Shown here: in pieces, positions 1-10,167 of the stretch
Layout of the letters: every line of letters starts with the position of its first letter
How positions within the stretch are numbered: position 1 is the stretch's first letter
DNA from: Palaemon carinicauda
Taxonomy: Eukaryota > Arthropoda > Malacostraca > Decapoda > Palaemonidae
Direction of reading: 5' to 3'
Assembly (NCBI RefSeq): GCF_036898095.1
Contig: NC_090735.1
Span: 9,917,209 to 9,981,208, forward strand
Length of the DNA stretch: 64,000 bases
Translations under genes and position numbers: made by a program
Notes under the pieces: generated by a model
What the model saw: the letters and a program-made list of their open reading frames with translations, nothing else
What the model was told of the DNA's origin: nothing
Databases searched by the model: none

Positions 1-1
1 A

Positions 2-2113
2 CCTACTCCTTCCCCTGTAGTGGTGACTCCCGACCCTGCTACTAGTGCTCAACCCTCCATGGCGGACATGATGCGTGCCATTCAGGCTCTTGGTGACAGA
101 GTGGAGTCATTAGCTAATGACCGGAATCAACTTTTGGCCGATGTCAAAGAGTTGAAAGCGCAAAGTGCAGTGGGAAGTGTAGTGAGTGCAAGTGAAGTGA
201 AAAGTGTCAGTGTCAGTGTTGCGCATGAGGGTACATCTGTTCGTGCCAGTCGTCCTCCCAGTCCGGGACCTCTTGCAAGCTCCCAAGCCCAGGGGAGAAG
301 CAATGTCGAAGGACCAAAGGGTTCGACAGGCCTTGATCAGCGTACGGATGTACCCTCAGTGGTTGCGGACGTATCTGTCAGAGATCGTCCCATCCACAAA
401 CAGACGAATGAGCCCTATCATTCCTCGTCTGTGGAAGAAGTTTCTAGGAAGAAACGTTGGACCAAGGTCTCACGACCTCTCAAGCGTAAGGTCCCTTCCG
501 AGCGAGTCCAACGGCCCAGGTGTAGCCACTGGGTCAGTTCGGACTCGCCGCAGTCTTCCGAAGACTGCACACCTCCCAAGAGAGGTAGAGTGGTTCCGCA
601 GCAGGCAACTACTCCGTCTGTTGCCGCACCAACCACGGTAGACCCTAAGTGGTCCATGCTGCAGACTATGCAGTCTCAGCTTGCTTCCTTCATGCAGGAG
701 TATCGTGCTGAGAAGGTTGACACTGCACCTGTTAACCTACAACCTGCCACGGTTGTGCGCTCAGCAGATACTGCGGCTGCCTGCTCCCACACTCCACCTG
801 TGAGAGCTCCACCACCGATGCGCAGTCGACCCTGCCAGACGCATGTTCATGCTGCACCCTCCGTTGACATGCGTGAGCTACCGCATCAGCAGTGGGAAGG
901 TGCTGTCAAGCTGCCGTGTTTTGACGCAATGCGGCATGCTCCGCAACCCACGGCAGTCCCTCCCACGCACCAGCACTCCGCTTTTGTTGTTGCCAGCTCG
1001 CAGACTGACCAGCAGCGGCATGATGTTGGATCCGCAGCTACGCATGCACCCGTGCTGCCGGATTCAGCCGTTCAGCTTTCTGCTCCACCTTTGCCACTTC
1101 CTCCTCAGCATTCGGATGATGGAGTATCTGATGACGACGAAGCTGCGCATTTGGACGATCCGCACTCCGACTTAGAAGAACCCAAGTCTACGCCTCCCTC
1201 CTTAGACTTTAGGAAAGTCCTTGCCCTGTTCAGGGAGTTGTATCCGGAACAGTTTGTGTCTGCAACCCCGCGCTCACCTCCCTCCGAGTTCGCTTTAGGC
1301 ATGCAGTCAGCAGCTCCTGCCTTCACGAAACTCGTACTCGCACGCTCATCCAAGAGAGCTTTGAGGGTAATGGGAGAGTGGTTGCAGTCCAAGAAGCAAC
1401 TGGGAAAGACTGCTTTCATCTTTCCGCCTACCAAGCTTGCTTCCAAATCTAGCGTCTGGTATGCCACGGGAGAGGAACCCGGCTTGGGAGTTCCTGCCTC
1501 TGCCCAGGGCGACTTCTCAAGTCTGGTTGACTCTCCCCGCAGGCTGGCTATGAGACGCTCCAAGATTTGCTGGTCCTTCTCTGACATGGACCATCTGTTG
1601 AAGGGAGTTTTTCGTGCTTTTGAGATCTTCAACTTCCTCGACTGGTGTTTGGGGGCGTTAAGCAGAAAGACTTCCCCTTCGGATAAGGACTCTGCCATGC
1701 TTATCATGTCTAGCATGGACAAAGCCATTCGGGATGGGTCTGGTGAACTTGCGGCTTCGTACGTGTCTGGAGTGCTTAAGAAGAGAGATCATCTTTGCTC
1801 CTTCTTGTCTGCGGGGATCACACCTTGCCAGAAGTCGGAGTTGATGTTTGCTCCGCTTTCCCAGTGTCTCTTTCCGGAAGAGCTGATCAAGGGGATTGCT
1901 GCCTCGTTGATCCAGAAGGATACCCATGACCTGGTGGCTTCTTCCGCACGTAAAGTCTCTTTACCTTCCGTGCCTAGACCTAGGATGGACACACCAGCAT
2001 CTAGGTTCATCCCGCCCTTTCGTGGCAGAACCTCCAGCAGAGGAGGTACCCGTGCCGACAGTCATCGTGGCAAAAAGAAGAAGGGTTCCAAGTCCTCAAA
2101 AGGCAGAATCTGA
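2..2113 (+). CDS. Gag-like ORF1 of DIRS copy A (5'-partial)
   Basis: The frame is open from the window edge to a stop at 2111-2113, giving about 703 residues, so the true N terminus is upstream; the first internal Met is MADMMRAIQ near base 59. The sequence right after it is heptad-like and probably coiled-coil. A long Ser/Pro/Thr/Gln-rich segment follows, then an acidic patch near base 1120 (DDDEAAHLDD). A more conserved block at about 1200-1930 (FTKLVLARSSKRALRVMGEW) recurs in copies B and C. The last 30 residues are Arg/Lys/Gly-rich (RGKKKKGSKSSK) and may bind nucleic acid. Gag-like proteins of DIRS elements are presumed to form the ribonucleoprotein; no CCHC knuckle is visible. It overlaps ORF2 by 188 bp in another frame. 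Confidence 0.85.
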   Translation, partial: PTPSPVVVTPDPATSAQPSMADMMRAIQALGDRVESLANDRNQLLADVKELKAQSAVGSVVSASEVKSVSVSVAHEGTSVRASRPPSPGPLASSQAQGRSNVEGPKGSTGLDQRTDVPSVVADVSVRDRPIHKQTNEPYHSSSVEEVSRKKRWTKVSRPLKRKVPSERVQRPRCSHWVSSDSPQSSEDCTPPKRGRVVPQQATTPSVAAPTTVDPKWSMLQTMQSQLASFMQEYRAEKVDTAPVNLQPATVVRSADTAAACSHTPPVRAPPPMRSRPCQTHVHAAPSVDMRELPHQQWEGAVKLPCFDAMRHAPQPTAVPPTHQHSAFVVASSQTDQQRHDVGSAATHAPVLPDSAVQLSAPPLPLPPQHSDDGVSDDDEAAHLDDPHSDLEEPKSTPPSLDFRKVLALFRELYPEQFVSATPRSPPSEFALGMQSAAPAFTKLVLARSSKRALRVMGEWLQSKKQLGKTAFIFPPTKLASKSSVWYATGEEPGLGVPASAQGDFSSLVDSPRRLAMRRSKICWSFSDMDHLLKGVFRAFEIFNFLDWCLGALSRKTSPSDKDSAMLIMSSMDKAIRDGSGELAASYVSGVLKKRDHLCSFLSAGITPCQKSELMFAPLSQCLFPEELIKGIAASLIQKDTHDLVASSARKVSLPSVPRPRMDTPASRFIPPFRGRTSSRGGTRADSHRGKKKKGSKSSKGRI

Positions 2114-4172
2114 CTGCCTTCCTCTCCAGACAGCAGTGGGAGCCAGGCTCAAGAACTACTGGCAGGCTTGGGAGAGCAGAGGTGCAGACGCTCAGTCTGT
2201 GAAGTTGCTAAGAGAGGGGTACAGGATTCCGTTCTGGCGCAATCCCCCTCTAGCAACTACTCCCATCAACCTCTCTCCCAACTACAAGGAGGAGGACAAG
2301 AGGCTAGCTTTGCAGCAAGAGGTGTCTCTCTTGCTACAAAAGGGAGCGGTAGTCATAGTCCGGGACCATCAATCCCCGGGCTTCTACAACCGTCTCTTCC
2401 TGGTAGCGAAGAAGACAGGAGGCTGGAGACCGGTGCTGGACGTCAGTGCTCTCAATGCTTTTGTCACCAAGCAGACGTTCACTATGGAGACGACGAAGTC
2501 GGTGCTAGCATCGGTCAGGAAGGAAGACTGGATGGTCTCGTTGGACCTAAAAGACGCGTACTTTCATGTCCCCGTCCATCCAGACTCCCAACCTTTCCTA
2601 AGGTTCGTCTTTGGAAAGGTCGTGTACCAGTTCCAAGCCCTGTGCTTTGGCCTAAGCACGGCACCTCTTGTGTTTACCAAACTGATGAGGAATATTGCCA
2701 AATTCCTTCACTTGGCAGACATCAGAGCCTCCCTCTATTTGGACGACTGGCTTTTAAGAGCTCCGTCAAGTCGTCGCTGTCTGGAGAATCTCAGATGGAC
2801 TTTGGATCTGACCAAGGAATTGGGTCTCCTGGTCAATATAGAGAAGTCCCAACTCGTCCCATCTCAAACCATTGTCTATCTAGGTATGGAGATTCAGAGT
2901 CGAGCTTTTTGGGCTTTTCCGTCGGCCCCCAGGATCAGTCAAGCCCAAGAATGCATCCAGAGCATGCTGAGAAGGAACCGATGTTCAGTCAGGCAGTGGA
3001 TGAGTCTAACAGGGACACTTTCATCGCTGGCCCAGTTCATCGAGTTAGGGAGACTCCACCTCCGCCCCCTTCAGTATCATCTAGCTGCTCACTGGAGAAA
3101 GGACATGACGCTAGAAGCGGTCTCAGTTCCTATATCCGAAGAGATGAGGTCTGCACTGACGTGGTGGAAGAACAGCATTCTTCTCAAGGAAGGTCTACCA
3201 TTGGCTGTTCAGACCCCCGACCACCTTCTCTTCTCGGACGCATCGGACACGGGCTGGGGTGCGACACTGGACGGACGGGAATGCTCGGGCACGTGGAATC
3301 AGGAGCAAAGAACACTTCACATCAACTGCAAGGAGCTATTGGCAGTTCATCTGGCCTTGATAAACTTCAAGTCCCTCCATCTAGGCAAGGTGGTGGAGGT
3401 GAACTCTGACAACACCACAGCCTTGGCGTACATCTCCAAGCAAGGAGGGACTCATTCGAGGAAGTTGTTCGAGATCGCAAGGGACCTCCTCACTTGGTCA
3501 AGAGATCGAAAGATTTCGCTGGTAACGAGGTTCATTCAAGGCGACATGAATGTCATGGCAGATCGCCTCAGCCGGAAGGGTCAGGTCATCCCCACAGAGT
3601 GGACCCTTCACAAGAATGTTTGCAGCAGACTATGGGCCCTGTGGGGTCAGCCCACCATAGATCTATTCGCTACCTCGATGACCAAGAGGCTCCCGATTTA
3701 TTGTTCACCGATTCCGGACCCAGCAGCAGTTCACGTAGATGCCTTTCTTCTGGATTGGTCCCATCTAGACCTGTATGCGTTCCCTCCGTTCAAGATTGTC
3801 AACAAGGTACTGCAGAAGTTCGCCTCTCACGAAGGGACACGGTTGACGTTGGTTGCTCCCCTCTGGCCCGCGAGAGAATGGTTCACCGAGGTACTGCAAT
3901 GGCTAGTGGACGTTCCCAGGACTCTTCCTCTAAGAGTGGACCTTCTGCGTCAGCCGCACGTAAAGAAGGTACACCCAAGCCTCCACGCTCTTCGTCTGAC
4001 TGCCTTCAGACTATCGAAAGACTCTCAAGAGCTAAAGGCTTTTCGAAGGAGGCAGCCAGAGCGATTGCCAGAGCAAGGAGGACATCCACTCTCAAGGTCT
4101 ACCAGTCAAAATGGGAAGTCTTCCGAAGCTGGTGCAAGGCGAATGCAGTTTCCTCAACCAGTACCTCTGTAA
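1926..4172 (+). CDS. Reverse transcriptase / RNase H / Dam-like methyltransferase (DIRS copy A ORF2)
   Basis: A 748-residue ORF, starting at the only reasonable Met, inside the Gag 3' end. The RT domain spans about 95-330, with motif A SLDLKDAY (205-212) and the catalytic motif YLDDW (271-275), the DIRS-type version of YxDD. RNase H spans about 432-552, with acidic residues in LFSDAS (435-440), KELLAVH (469-475), NSDN (493-496) and ADRLSR (545-550). Residues 575-655 (DLFATS, then VDAFLLDW, then YAFPPF, then PLWPAREWF) fit the Dam-like N6-adenine methyltransferase region known from DIRS elements, with FPPF in place of the NPPY-type motif. It overlaps Gag by 188 bp and the recombinase by about 270 bp, so translation must use re-initiation, frameshifting or separate transcripts. 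No stop or frameshift is seen. Confidence 0.93.
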   Translation: MTWWLLPHVKSLYLPCLDLGWTHQHLGSSRPFVAEPPAEEVPVPTVIVAKRRRVPSPQKAESDCLPLQTAVGARLKNYWQAWESRGADAQSVKLLREGYRIPFWRNPPLATTPINLSPNYKEEDKRLALQQEVSLLLQKGAVVIVRDHQSPGFYNRLFLVAKKTGGWRPVLDVSALNAFVTKQTFTMETTKSVLASVRKEDWMVSLDLKDAYFHVPVHPDSQPFLRFVFGKVVYQFQALCFGLSTAPLVFTKLMRNIAKFLHLADIRASLYLDDWLLRAPSSRRCLENLRWTLDLTKELGLLVNIEKSQLVPSQTIVYLGMEIQSRAFWAFPSAPRISQAQECIQSMLRRNRCSVRQWMSLTGTLSSLAQFIELGRLHLRPLQYHLAAHWRKDMTLEAVSVPISEEMRSALTWWKNSILLKEGLPLAVQTPDHLLFSDASDTGWGATLDGRECSGTWNQEQRTLHINCKELLAVHLALINFKSLHLGKVVEVNSDNTTALAYISKQGGTHSRKLFEIARDLLTWSRDRKISLVTRFIQGDMNVMADRLSRKGQVIPTEWTLHKNVCSRLWALWGQPTIDLFATSMTKRLPIYCSPIPDPAAVHVDAFLLDWSHLDLYAFPPFKIVNKVLQKFASHEGTRLTLVAPLWPAREWFTEVLQWLVDVPRTLPLRVDLLRQPHVKKVHPSLHALRLTAFRLSKDSQELKAFRRRQPERLPEQGGHPLSRSTSQNGKSSEAGARRMQFPQPVPL

Positions 4173-5071
4173 CGCAGATAGCTGACTTCCTTTTACATCT
4201 AAGGAATGTAAGATCCCTATCAGCTCCTACGATCAAAGGTTACAGAAGCATGTTGGCAGCGGTCTTCCGCCACAGAGGCTTAGATCTTTCCACCAACAAA
4301 GATCTACAGGACCTCCTTAAGTCTTTTGAGACCTCAAAGGAGCGTCGGTTAGCCACACCAGGCTGGAACCTAGACGTGGTTTTAAGGTTCCTGATGTCAG
4401 CAAGGTTCGAACCGCTTCAATCAGCCTCTTTTAAGGATCTCACATTAAAGACTCTTTTCCTCGTTTGCTTAGCAACAGCTAAAAGAGTCAGTGAGATTCA
4501 CGCCTTCAGCAGGAACATAGGTTTAACATCTGAAACGGCTACATGTTCCTTGCAGCTTGGTTTTTTAGCTAAAAACGAGCTTCCTTCTCGTCCTTGGCCC
4601 AAGTCGTTCGAGATCCCAAGCCTGTCCAACTTGGTTGGTAACGAACAAGAGAGAGTACTTTGCCCAGTAAGAGCTCTTAAGTACTATTTAAGACGTACAA
4701 AGCCATTACGAGGACAATCAGAAGCTTTATGGTGTTCTATCAAGAAACCTGCTTTACCGATGTCTAAGAACGCAGTTTCTTATTACATCAGGCTTTTGAT
4801 TAGAGAAGCCCATTCTCATCTGAAGGAAGAAGACCATGCTTTGCTGAAGGTAAGGACACATGAAGTTAGAGCTGTCGCTACTTCAGTGGCCTTCAAACAG
4901 AACCGTTCTCTGCAGAGTGTTATGGATGCAACCTATTGGAGAAGCAAGTCAGTGTTCGCATCATTTTACCTCAAAGATGTCCAGTCTCTTTACGAGAACT
5001 GCTACACCCTGGGACCATTCGTAGCAGCGAGTGCAGTAGTAGGTGAGGGCTCAACCACTACATTCCCATAA
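3899..5071 (+). CDS. Tyrosine recombinase (DIRS copy A ORF3)
   Basis: This enzyme is expected to integrate the circular DNA intermediate. The frame is open from 3494, but the first 130 codons only mirror ORF2 in another frame, so the Met at 3899 is chosen, giving 390 residues. The N-terminal SAM-like part contains VYQSKWEVFRSWCK and SAPTIKGYRSMLAAVFRHRG. The catalytic half shows the box I arginine in ATAKRVSEI, the HxxR motif in RTHEVRAV, a Trp in the second-histidine position (ATYWRS) and the probable nucleophilic tyrosine in VFASFYLKDV. All five residues are present, so the protein looks intact. Decayed recombinases recur in copies B, C, F and X, which tests these motif assignments within the window. 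Confidence 0.92.
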   Translation: MASGRSQDSSSKSGPSASAARKEGTPKPPRSSSDCLQTIERLSRAKGFSKEAARAIARARRTSTLKVYQSKWEVFRSWCKANAVSSTSTSVTQIADFLLHLRNVRSLSAPTIKGYRSMLAAVFRHRGLDLSTNKDLQDLLKSFETSKERRLATPGWNLDVVLRFLMSARFEPLQSASFKDLTLKTLFLVCLATAKRVSEIHAFSRNIGLTSETATCSLQLGFLAKNELPSRPWPKSFEIPSLSNLVGNEQERVLCPVRALKYYLRRTKPLRGQSEALWCSIKKPALPMSKNAVSYYIRLLIREAHSHLKEEDHALLKVRTHEVRAVATSVAFKQNRSLQSVMDATYWRSKSVFASFYLKDVQSLYENCYTLGPFVAASAVVGEGSTTTFP

Positions 5072-5132
5072 TCCCATAACCTTTTTTAATCTTTCTCTTG
5101 AAATGCTTTTTATTGTTGTTTTTTGGGTTGTA

Positions 5133-5154
5133 CGGAAGGCTAAGAAGCCTTCCG
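5133..5154 (+). other. Conserved 3'UTR hairpin of DIRS clade 1 (copy A)
   Basis: A perfect 9-bp stem (CGGAAGGCT / AGCCTTCCG) with a four-base AAGA loop lies 62 bp after the recombinase stop. The same hairpin occurs at 20563-20584 and 52542-52563 in copies B and C, where one stem base is changed so that the RNA pair becomes G-U rather than broken. It may be a transcript-end or packaging signal (inference). Confidence 0.55.
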
Positions 5155-5474
5155 CATCCTGGTTGATTTGGCGGGTGGTCAAATTCTTTCTTGAGAAGCG
5201 CCTAGATTAGAGGTTGTGATGAGGTCCTTTAGTATGGGTTGCAGCCCTTCATACTTCAGCACCTAGGAGTCGCTCAGCATCCTAAGAGGATCGCTAGGCT
5301 CAGTAAGGAAGACGTACTTAAAAAGGCAGAGTAATGGTTCAAGTCGACTTCCTTACCAGGTACTTATTTATTTTATGTTTGTTATTTTGAATAACTGCTA
5401 AAATGAAATACGGGATACTTAGCTTCTAATGTTAACATGTATGCTGGTCTCCACCCACCCCCCTGGGTGTGAAT

Positions 5475-5566
5475 CAGCTACATGATCATCGAGTAAGATT
5501 AATATTGAAAAATGTTATTTTCCTTAGTAAAATAAATTTTTGAATATACTTACCCGATGATCATGA
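5475..5566. repeat. Internal complementary region, copy A
   Basis: The second half (about 5508-5566) is the reverse complement of the right end at 5755-5813. The first half, by analogy with copies B and C, should be the reverse complement of the left end, which is outside the window. Together they give the sequence expected at a joined-ends circle junction, the hallmark of DIRS elements. Confidence 0.85.
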
Positions 5567-5589
5567 ATTTAAGGACCCTCCCTTCCTCC

Positions 5590-5813
5590 CCATAGAGAAC
5601 CAGTGGACTGAGGAGAAAATTGAGTTCTTGTTGACAAGAAGTACCTGAGTACCTACTCGACAGATGGCGCTGTTGTGTACACCCCCACCTGTATAGCGAT
5701 CGCTGGCGTATCCCGACCTTAGATTTTTCTGTCGGGCAACAGAGTTGACAGCTACATGATCATCGGGTAAGTATATTCAAAAATTTATTTTACTAAGGAA
5801 AATAACATTTTTC
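5590..5813. repeat. Right inverted terminal repeat, copy A
   Basis: This terminal block holds a 10-bp palindrome AGCGATCGCT (about 5694-5705) also found in the ITRs of copies B and C. It ends in a GGGTAAGTATATTCAAAAAT motif that is base-identical in A, B and C although the flanking ITR has diverged. Confidence 0.75.
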
Positions 5814-5989
5814 ATGCAACCGGCATAGCCTATACGAGTCGGTGGTTGAGGTGACACAGCCCCTTGCTCTTGAGCACTGGTCCACAGCTTACTCTCTACA
5901 GTACTATGATCAACAGAGGCAAGGTTGCTTTGTACGTCCTCTGACACTAGTTTCATCAGTGCCAGAGATCTTTCTCCCCCAGATGACAA

Positions 5990-8900
5990 CCAGCTGGTCC
6001 TTCATTGGCTCCTGATTATGTTGCTGGTTCTGTCCTTAGGACAGTAGAGTATGTAGATCTGAGCAACCTACCGAGCCTTCATCCCTTGCAAGGGATGAGG
6101 ACGCTCAGGATGCTTGTGGCCCAAAGGTACCGGACCTTGGCCAAGTGCTAGTGCAAGCAGAGAACCCAGAGTCAAACTGTGCCTTTGTGGAAGATCTATT
6201 ACTCATTGGTGAATGCAATGAAATGAGTGTGGTGATCATAGTACTAGGATCTAGGTCATTTGATAAGCATTATACTGTAGTACCCCTGAAGGGTTGTTAC
6301 CTCTGGAGCTTGTTAGTTGGCTCTTGACTGAGTTGATGATAAAATCTGTAGATCTTATAGCTCCTTCTTCCTGTTGGTCCTGCACGTTTAAGGCAGTAAA
6401 GGTTCTATGTGCCAGAATCTTGTGTGTCAGAACCTCTTTAGATAAAAAAATACATTGTTCTCGGCTTTTGAGTTAGTGGCTAAGGAGACTTCTGCCAAAG
6501 CCAACCTCCAAGTGGTCTTGCGGATTGACCAGTAATCAGGTGCCCTGGCATACTTTGAGAAGACAATGTAGTTATTAACTCTGACTCTGGAGAAGCACAG
6601 GAAATTCATGCTGTCTGGTGGAAAAGCTAGGATCTTTTTATCACATCAAGAAGCAACCTAGTGGGCCAACTGGGTTTTGAAGGAGAAGTATTCTCAGGTG
6701 TTCTCAGAGGTAGCACTGGCACTTCAGAAAGCTTTGGTGCGGTGGTTTACGTTTCTCTGACCAATGAATCGTGTGTTGGTGGTGGTGGAGAAGTCAAAGC
6801 AAGTCTCCTTCGAGGGCTCTGGCTCAAGGATCAATGGGGAAGAAGGTCACTGCTACCATCTCTAAACCCATATCAGGACTACCTGCAACTTGTTCTACTA
6901 GGAAGGATTGTATGGATTCACAGCTCTTTCAAGGCCAATTCAGGAAGGGGGACAGAAGAGTTAGAGGTGGATATTTGTGTTGGAGTTCCTCCTCTCCTCT
7001 TGCGAATGGGCGGATGCCTCTCATGCCATTGGACAACCTGGCAGGAAAATGGAACTGACCCTTGGGTAGTGAATGTCTGGCCCTCCTTTATCTTGCAGAA
7101 TGATAGCATTTGTAAGTATCCTACAATATTACTGAAATTCCTAGCATTGTTGCAGAGGCAAAAGGGATGTTGGAGAAGATTGCGCTCAAAGATGTTCAAG
7201 ATGGATCTCCAGGTTTTAATAGTCTAAACTTCCAGGTGGATAAGTTAAGTGAGGCCTGAAGAATAATCATCGATATCTCTCCCTTTAATCAGTTTGAGAA
7301 TGTAAAAGGGGTAGATTGCTCTGATTTCCATCAGAGAAGGGGACTTGATGGTTTCAGTAGATCTGAAGAATGTGTACAAAGTACTCATTCATTAGTTCTC
7401 TTGGGAGTACCTTTGCTTCCTCCTCAGCAATTTCCTTACCTTCTGGTTTCAAGGGAATAGTAAACATAGGATGATCGGTCTTGGTGACTGCTTGGCACTG
7501 TCCTCTCCAATGGAGTTACACATGTGCTCCATCTCCAGGGATACTGCGGTTCACAGACGAATTCAAGGATGGTGGGGCAAACCAGAGTACCTGAACATCT
7601 TGGGGACATGGTTCATGGAAGTAAACACCTGCTTTTTAACTTACTGGAAGTCTAAGCAATGCTGTTGCTATCTTCCAAACAGGGTTTAATAAGTTACACA
7701 GCAACATTGAAGATGATCAACCCCAGCTTCATTACTTAATTCTATAAGCAAAGGGGTACTGTTTTATAGACCCTTAGTGATTGTAGAAACAGGTATGCAC
7801 CTGGGCAGTCGTCAATGTGATAGAGGAATACGCAAGATCCATTCCAACAAGAGTAATGTTCTAGCAGACACTGTAAATCCCCAGGGGTACAGATCTCAGA
7901 CAGAAGAGCTTGGACTCTCTCCCTTTTGGAGGATCAGCCCAGGCTCAGGAGTAACTCCCAAGTAGTCTTCCCTCTCCAGGAACTCGAGCCCCTTAGGGAT
8001 GTTACTAGAGCTCTCAGGTCTAAAGCGAACCCTCCTGTACCCTTGACCGAGCATCAAATACGGGTTGACCCCTAGACTACTCGCGAGCCTTGGACTTAGC
8101 ATTTCGTATGGCACAAGCCATTCTCAAAAGAGGAAGGCCTTTCTCTCCCTTGATCCAGAGTTTGTGTCCAAGACCCAGAATGTAGCCTGGCACTCTCACG
8201 TCATTCTCCATCTCCTCCTTACTAGTCGGGTGCAGGATGACTCCTCTGTCCTGTGATGACATGTCACTACTTAGTGAACTCGGTTTCCCGTGAGGAGCAC
8301 CAAAGACACTTTCTTGTGCCAAAAGGGTAAAGGTGTCCAAGAACATTGCTTCTGACTCAAGCACCTAGTTTGAGTGCATGAAGTCATGGATATTGGATCT
8401 ACCCTAACCTTCAAGAAGTAGTGGCACTAGTCCTGAAGGTAGGAGTCAGATACGACATACAAACTTCACTGCCGATATAGGTCCATGGATAACCTTATCC
8501 TTGGTCCTGTGGTAGCTACACAAGAAGTCGTGTTGCGAACCTATCTCCCTCATGGTACAAGTATCATCTTGTCTAAGATATTGGTTGCAACATAAGTGTA
8601 GAAGGAGAGATAGAATATCTGGCTGTACTCCTTTTCCTTTTCCATCTCAATTAGGGTGAAGCAGTCATTCCGTTATATGCTAGATCGGACTCTAGATGTA
8701 GGCAAGTCTCACGATCGAATAAGTATTGAAGTATCTCTCCCAATGTCCCAGATATGGGGGAAGAAGAATGAAATATATGCAAACATATTTCTAATCATGA
8801 CCATACATTCAGACACTTTATCCTTATGGATATATACTGTAGATTCTTCCATGACTGTCTACCAGACTTCAGGTAGAGACCTAGCTTAATTCTTGTTACA

Positions 8901-9090
8901 TCTTCATGCATAGGTTTTTGGAAGGGTGACAGGAGTCATCAATTTTGGTCTTCCACAAGAGCCAAGTGCAATGATATTTCCCGGGTTAGTAAACAAGCCA
9001 GTCTTGGCTATAGAGACTTCCACCCTCCTAATACTGTCTCATATTAAAGAACGATGATTTGTATTTGTGTAGAAACAAATCACAAATTTT
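5990..9090 (+). mobile_element. Decayed family-2 DIRS-like element, copy E
   Basis: Heavily mutated, but collinear with copies D and X. Fragments around 6998-7225 match the RT N terminus of D (MGGCLSCHWTTW against VGGCLQSCAIRW). Near 7339 a motif A remnant reads LMVSVDLKNVY. RNase H remnants lie at about 7550-7690, and an ADT remnant of the last RNase H motif (NVLAD) at about 7855-7872. The stretch from about 8960 matches the 3'UTR of X (ACTTCCACCCTCCTAAT), and a decayed internal complementary region lies at about 9035-9090. No reading frame is usable. The 5' limit is uncertain: 5814-5990 may also belong. What 7900-8950 encodes is unclear. Confidence 0.65.
7000..7900 (+). pseudogene. RT / RNase H remnant of copy E
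   Basis: Frame-shifted remnants in RT-to-RNase H order: the RT N terminus at 6998-7225, a motif A-like VSVDLKNVY near 7345, an RNase H first-aspartate region (RFTDEFKDGWG) near 7553, and VLAD near 7858. Many stops separate them. The assignment rests on alignment by eye to copies A and D within this window. Confidence 0.6.
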
Positions 9091-9267
9091 TTAATAGTAC
9101 AGTACTGTAATCTGTATGCTTAAACGAACGTTACAGCTTTGCTGAATTCATTCCAATGTAAAAGACTCAGGTTTGTGTAGTTTTACAAATTATAGTTTTG
9201 TACAGTACTAATTTTTTTTTTTTAATTTGGGAATTATACTTGATGATAATAAGATTTTGAATTTCAG

Positions 9268-9412
9268 GACAAACAGTTGAAAATACTGAAGAGGATGAAC
9301 TAGGTCTTGGTCCTCCGAGTGGATTAAAACCTGATGCAATTTTAAGGCTGTTTTACGTCTTTGTTTTTGTAGGAGTCATTGTACTTATATACATTCTCAT
9401 AAAATTTTTAAG
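9268..9412 (+). CDS. FAM174-like membrane protein, penultimate exon
   Basis: This host exon lies between a TTTCAG acceptor and an AG|GTAAGA donor. Read in phase 2 it gives 47 codons: an acidic luminal stretch (TEEDELGLGPPSGLKPDA), then one hydrophobic helix (LFYVFVFVGVIVLIYILI), ending in KFL. With the next exon it forms a type I single-pass membrane protein whose tail carries FAM174-family hallmarks: an RRKRATRKYRVL juxtamembrane block and an acidic C terminus. FAM174 proteins are small Golgi/plasma-membrane proteins of poorly defined function. The signal-peptide exon is not identified and may lie upstream of the window, or before copy A or E. The frame shows no decay, unlike everything around it. 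Confidence 0.75.
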
Positions 9413-10167
9413 GTAAGATACACATTTACATACAGTATTTTGTTTAAGTTGAGGTATTAAATTCAAATTAACTAAAGGAAAATTGTTTATAAGTTTTGAA
9501 ATGTGTATATATGCACTGTGCAAATTAGTTTCAAGAATAACTTTGTTCCTAGGCGAATACTAACCTTGTTCTTTACGTAGGAGAAGATAACAGTACAAGC
9601 AGGAATACGACTATAAAACTTTTAATTGGGTGTCAACAACTGTACTGGTTACCAGTGGGTAGCTGGGAAACATCCCCCCTACACTCACTACAACTCCATT
9701 TTAATTTTAGTTGTGGTTGAGAGTGGACGTTCTCTTCCATGCTCTTTGAACTGGCTTGATTAATCTTTTTTCCTTTTTCTTACGTAGGTGTGTGCAGTGT
9801 GCATGCTTGAAATTGCACAACATGCAGATTTGTCCAAGATAGAGACGGATCCTCACTGACTTTCCCCTATGTGCAGAGGGTGTTCCTGCTTGCTGGCCTC
9901 TCTATGTAGCTAGAGATGCGAGTGCCCATTTTCCCAGTAGGAGCGGTATGGCAGGAGGGGAAAGCAAAAGTCTAAAGGGGATTCTTCTCCAGGGCATTTC
10001 TCGAAGTTGAAGATGTCCCAACTACTTTCTCTCTTTCTTGGTACTGTACCCTCTCCTTGGTCTCTTCTCATTCAGCCTCCTCCTGGGGAGGATCAAGCAA
10101 GAGCGGTGGCTGTTTAACCCTTGGGTATCCCTCAGGTTAGGTAGTTCTTCCTATCTCCCCTAGTGAG

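Larger units (their letters stand above)
1..5813 (+). mobile_element. DIRS-like retrotransposon, copy A (left end outside window)
   Basis: A DIRS-type element carrying, in order, a Gag-like ORF, an RT/RNase H/methyltransferase-like ORF and a tyrosine recombinase ORF, all on the plus strand and overlapping. There is no DDE integrase and no LTR. The right end has the split structure of DIRS elements: an internal complementary region at 5475-5566 whose second half is the reverse complement of the extreme right end (about 5755-5813). The left inverted repeat and Gag start lie upstream of base 1. About 5 kb of coding sequence has no internal stop in the expected frames, so this is the best-preserved element here and could be recent or active (inference). 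Confidence 0.93.

Noticed and set aside
3494..3898. N-terminal extension of the copy A recombinase
   Set aside because: This part is the shadow of the RT/MTase frame; similarity to other recombinases starts only after the Met at 3899.
6661..7227. A 188-residue host gene
   Set aside because: Its C-terminal half aligns with the RT N terminus of DIRS copy D, and its surroundings are decayed element sequence.
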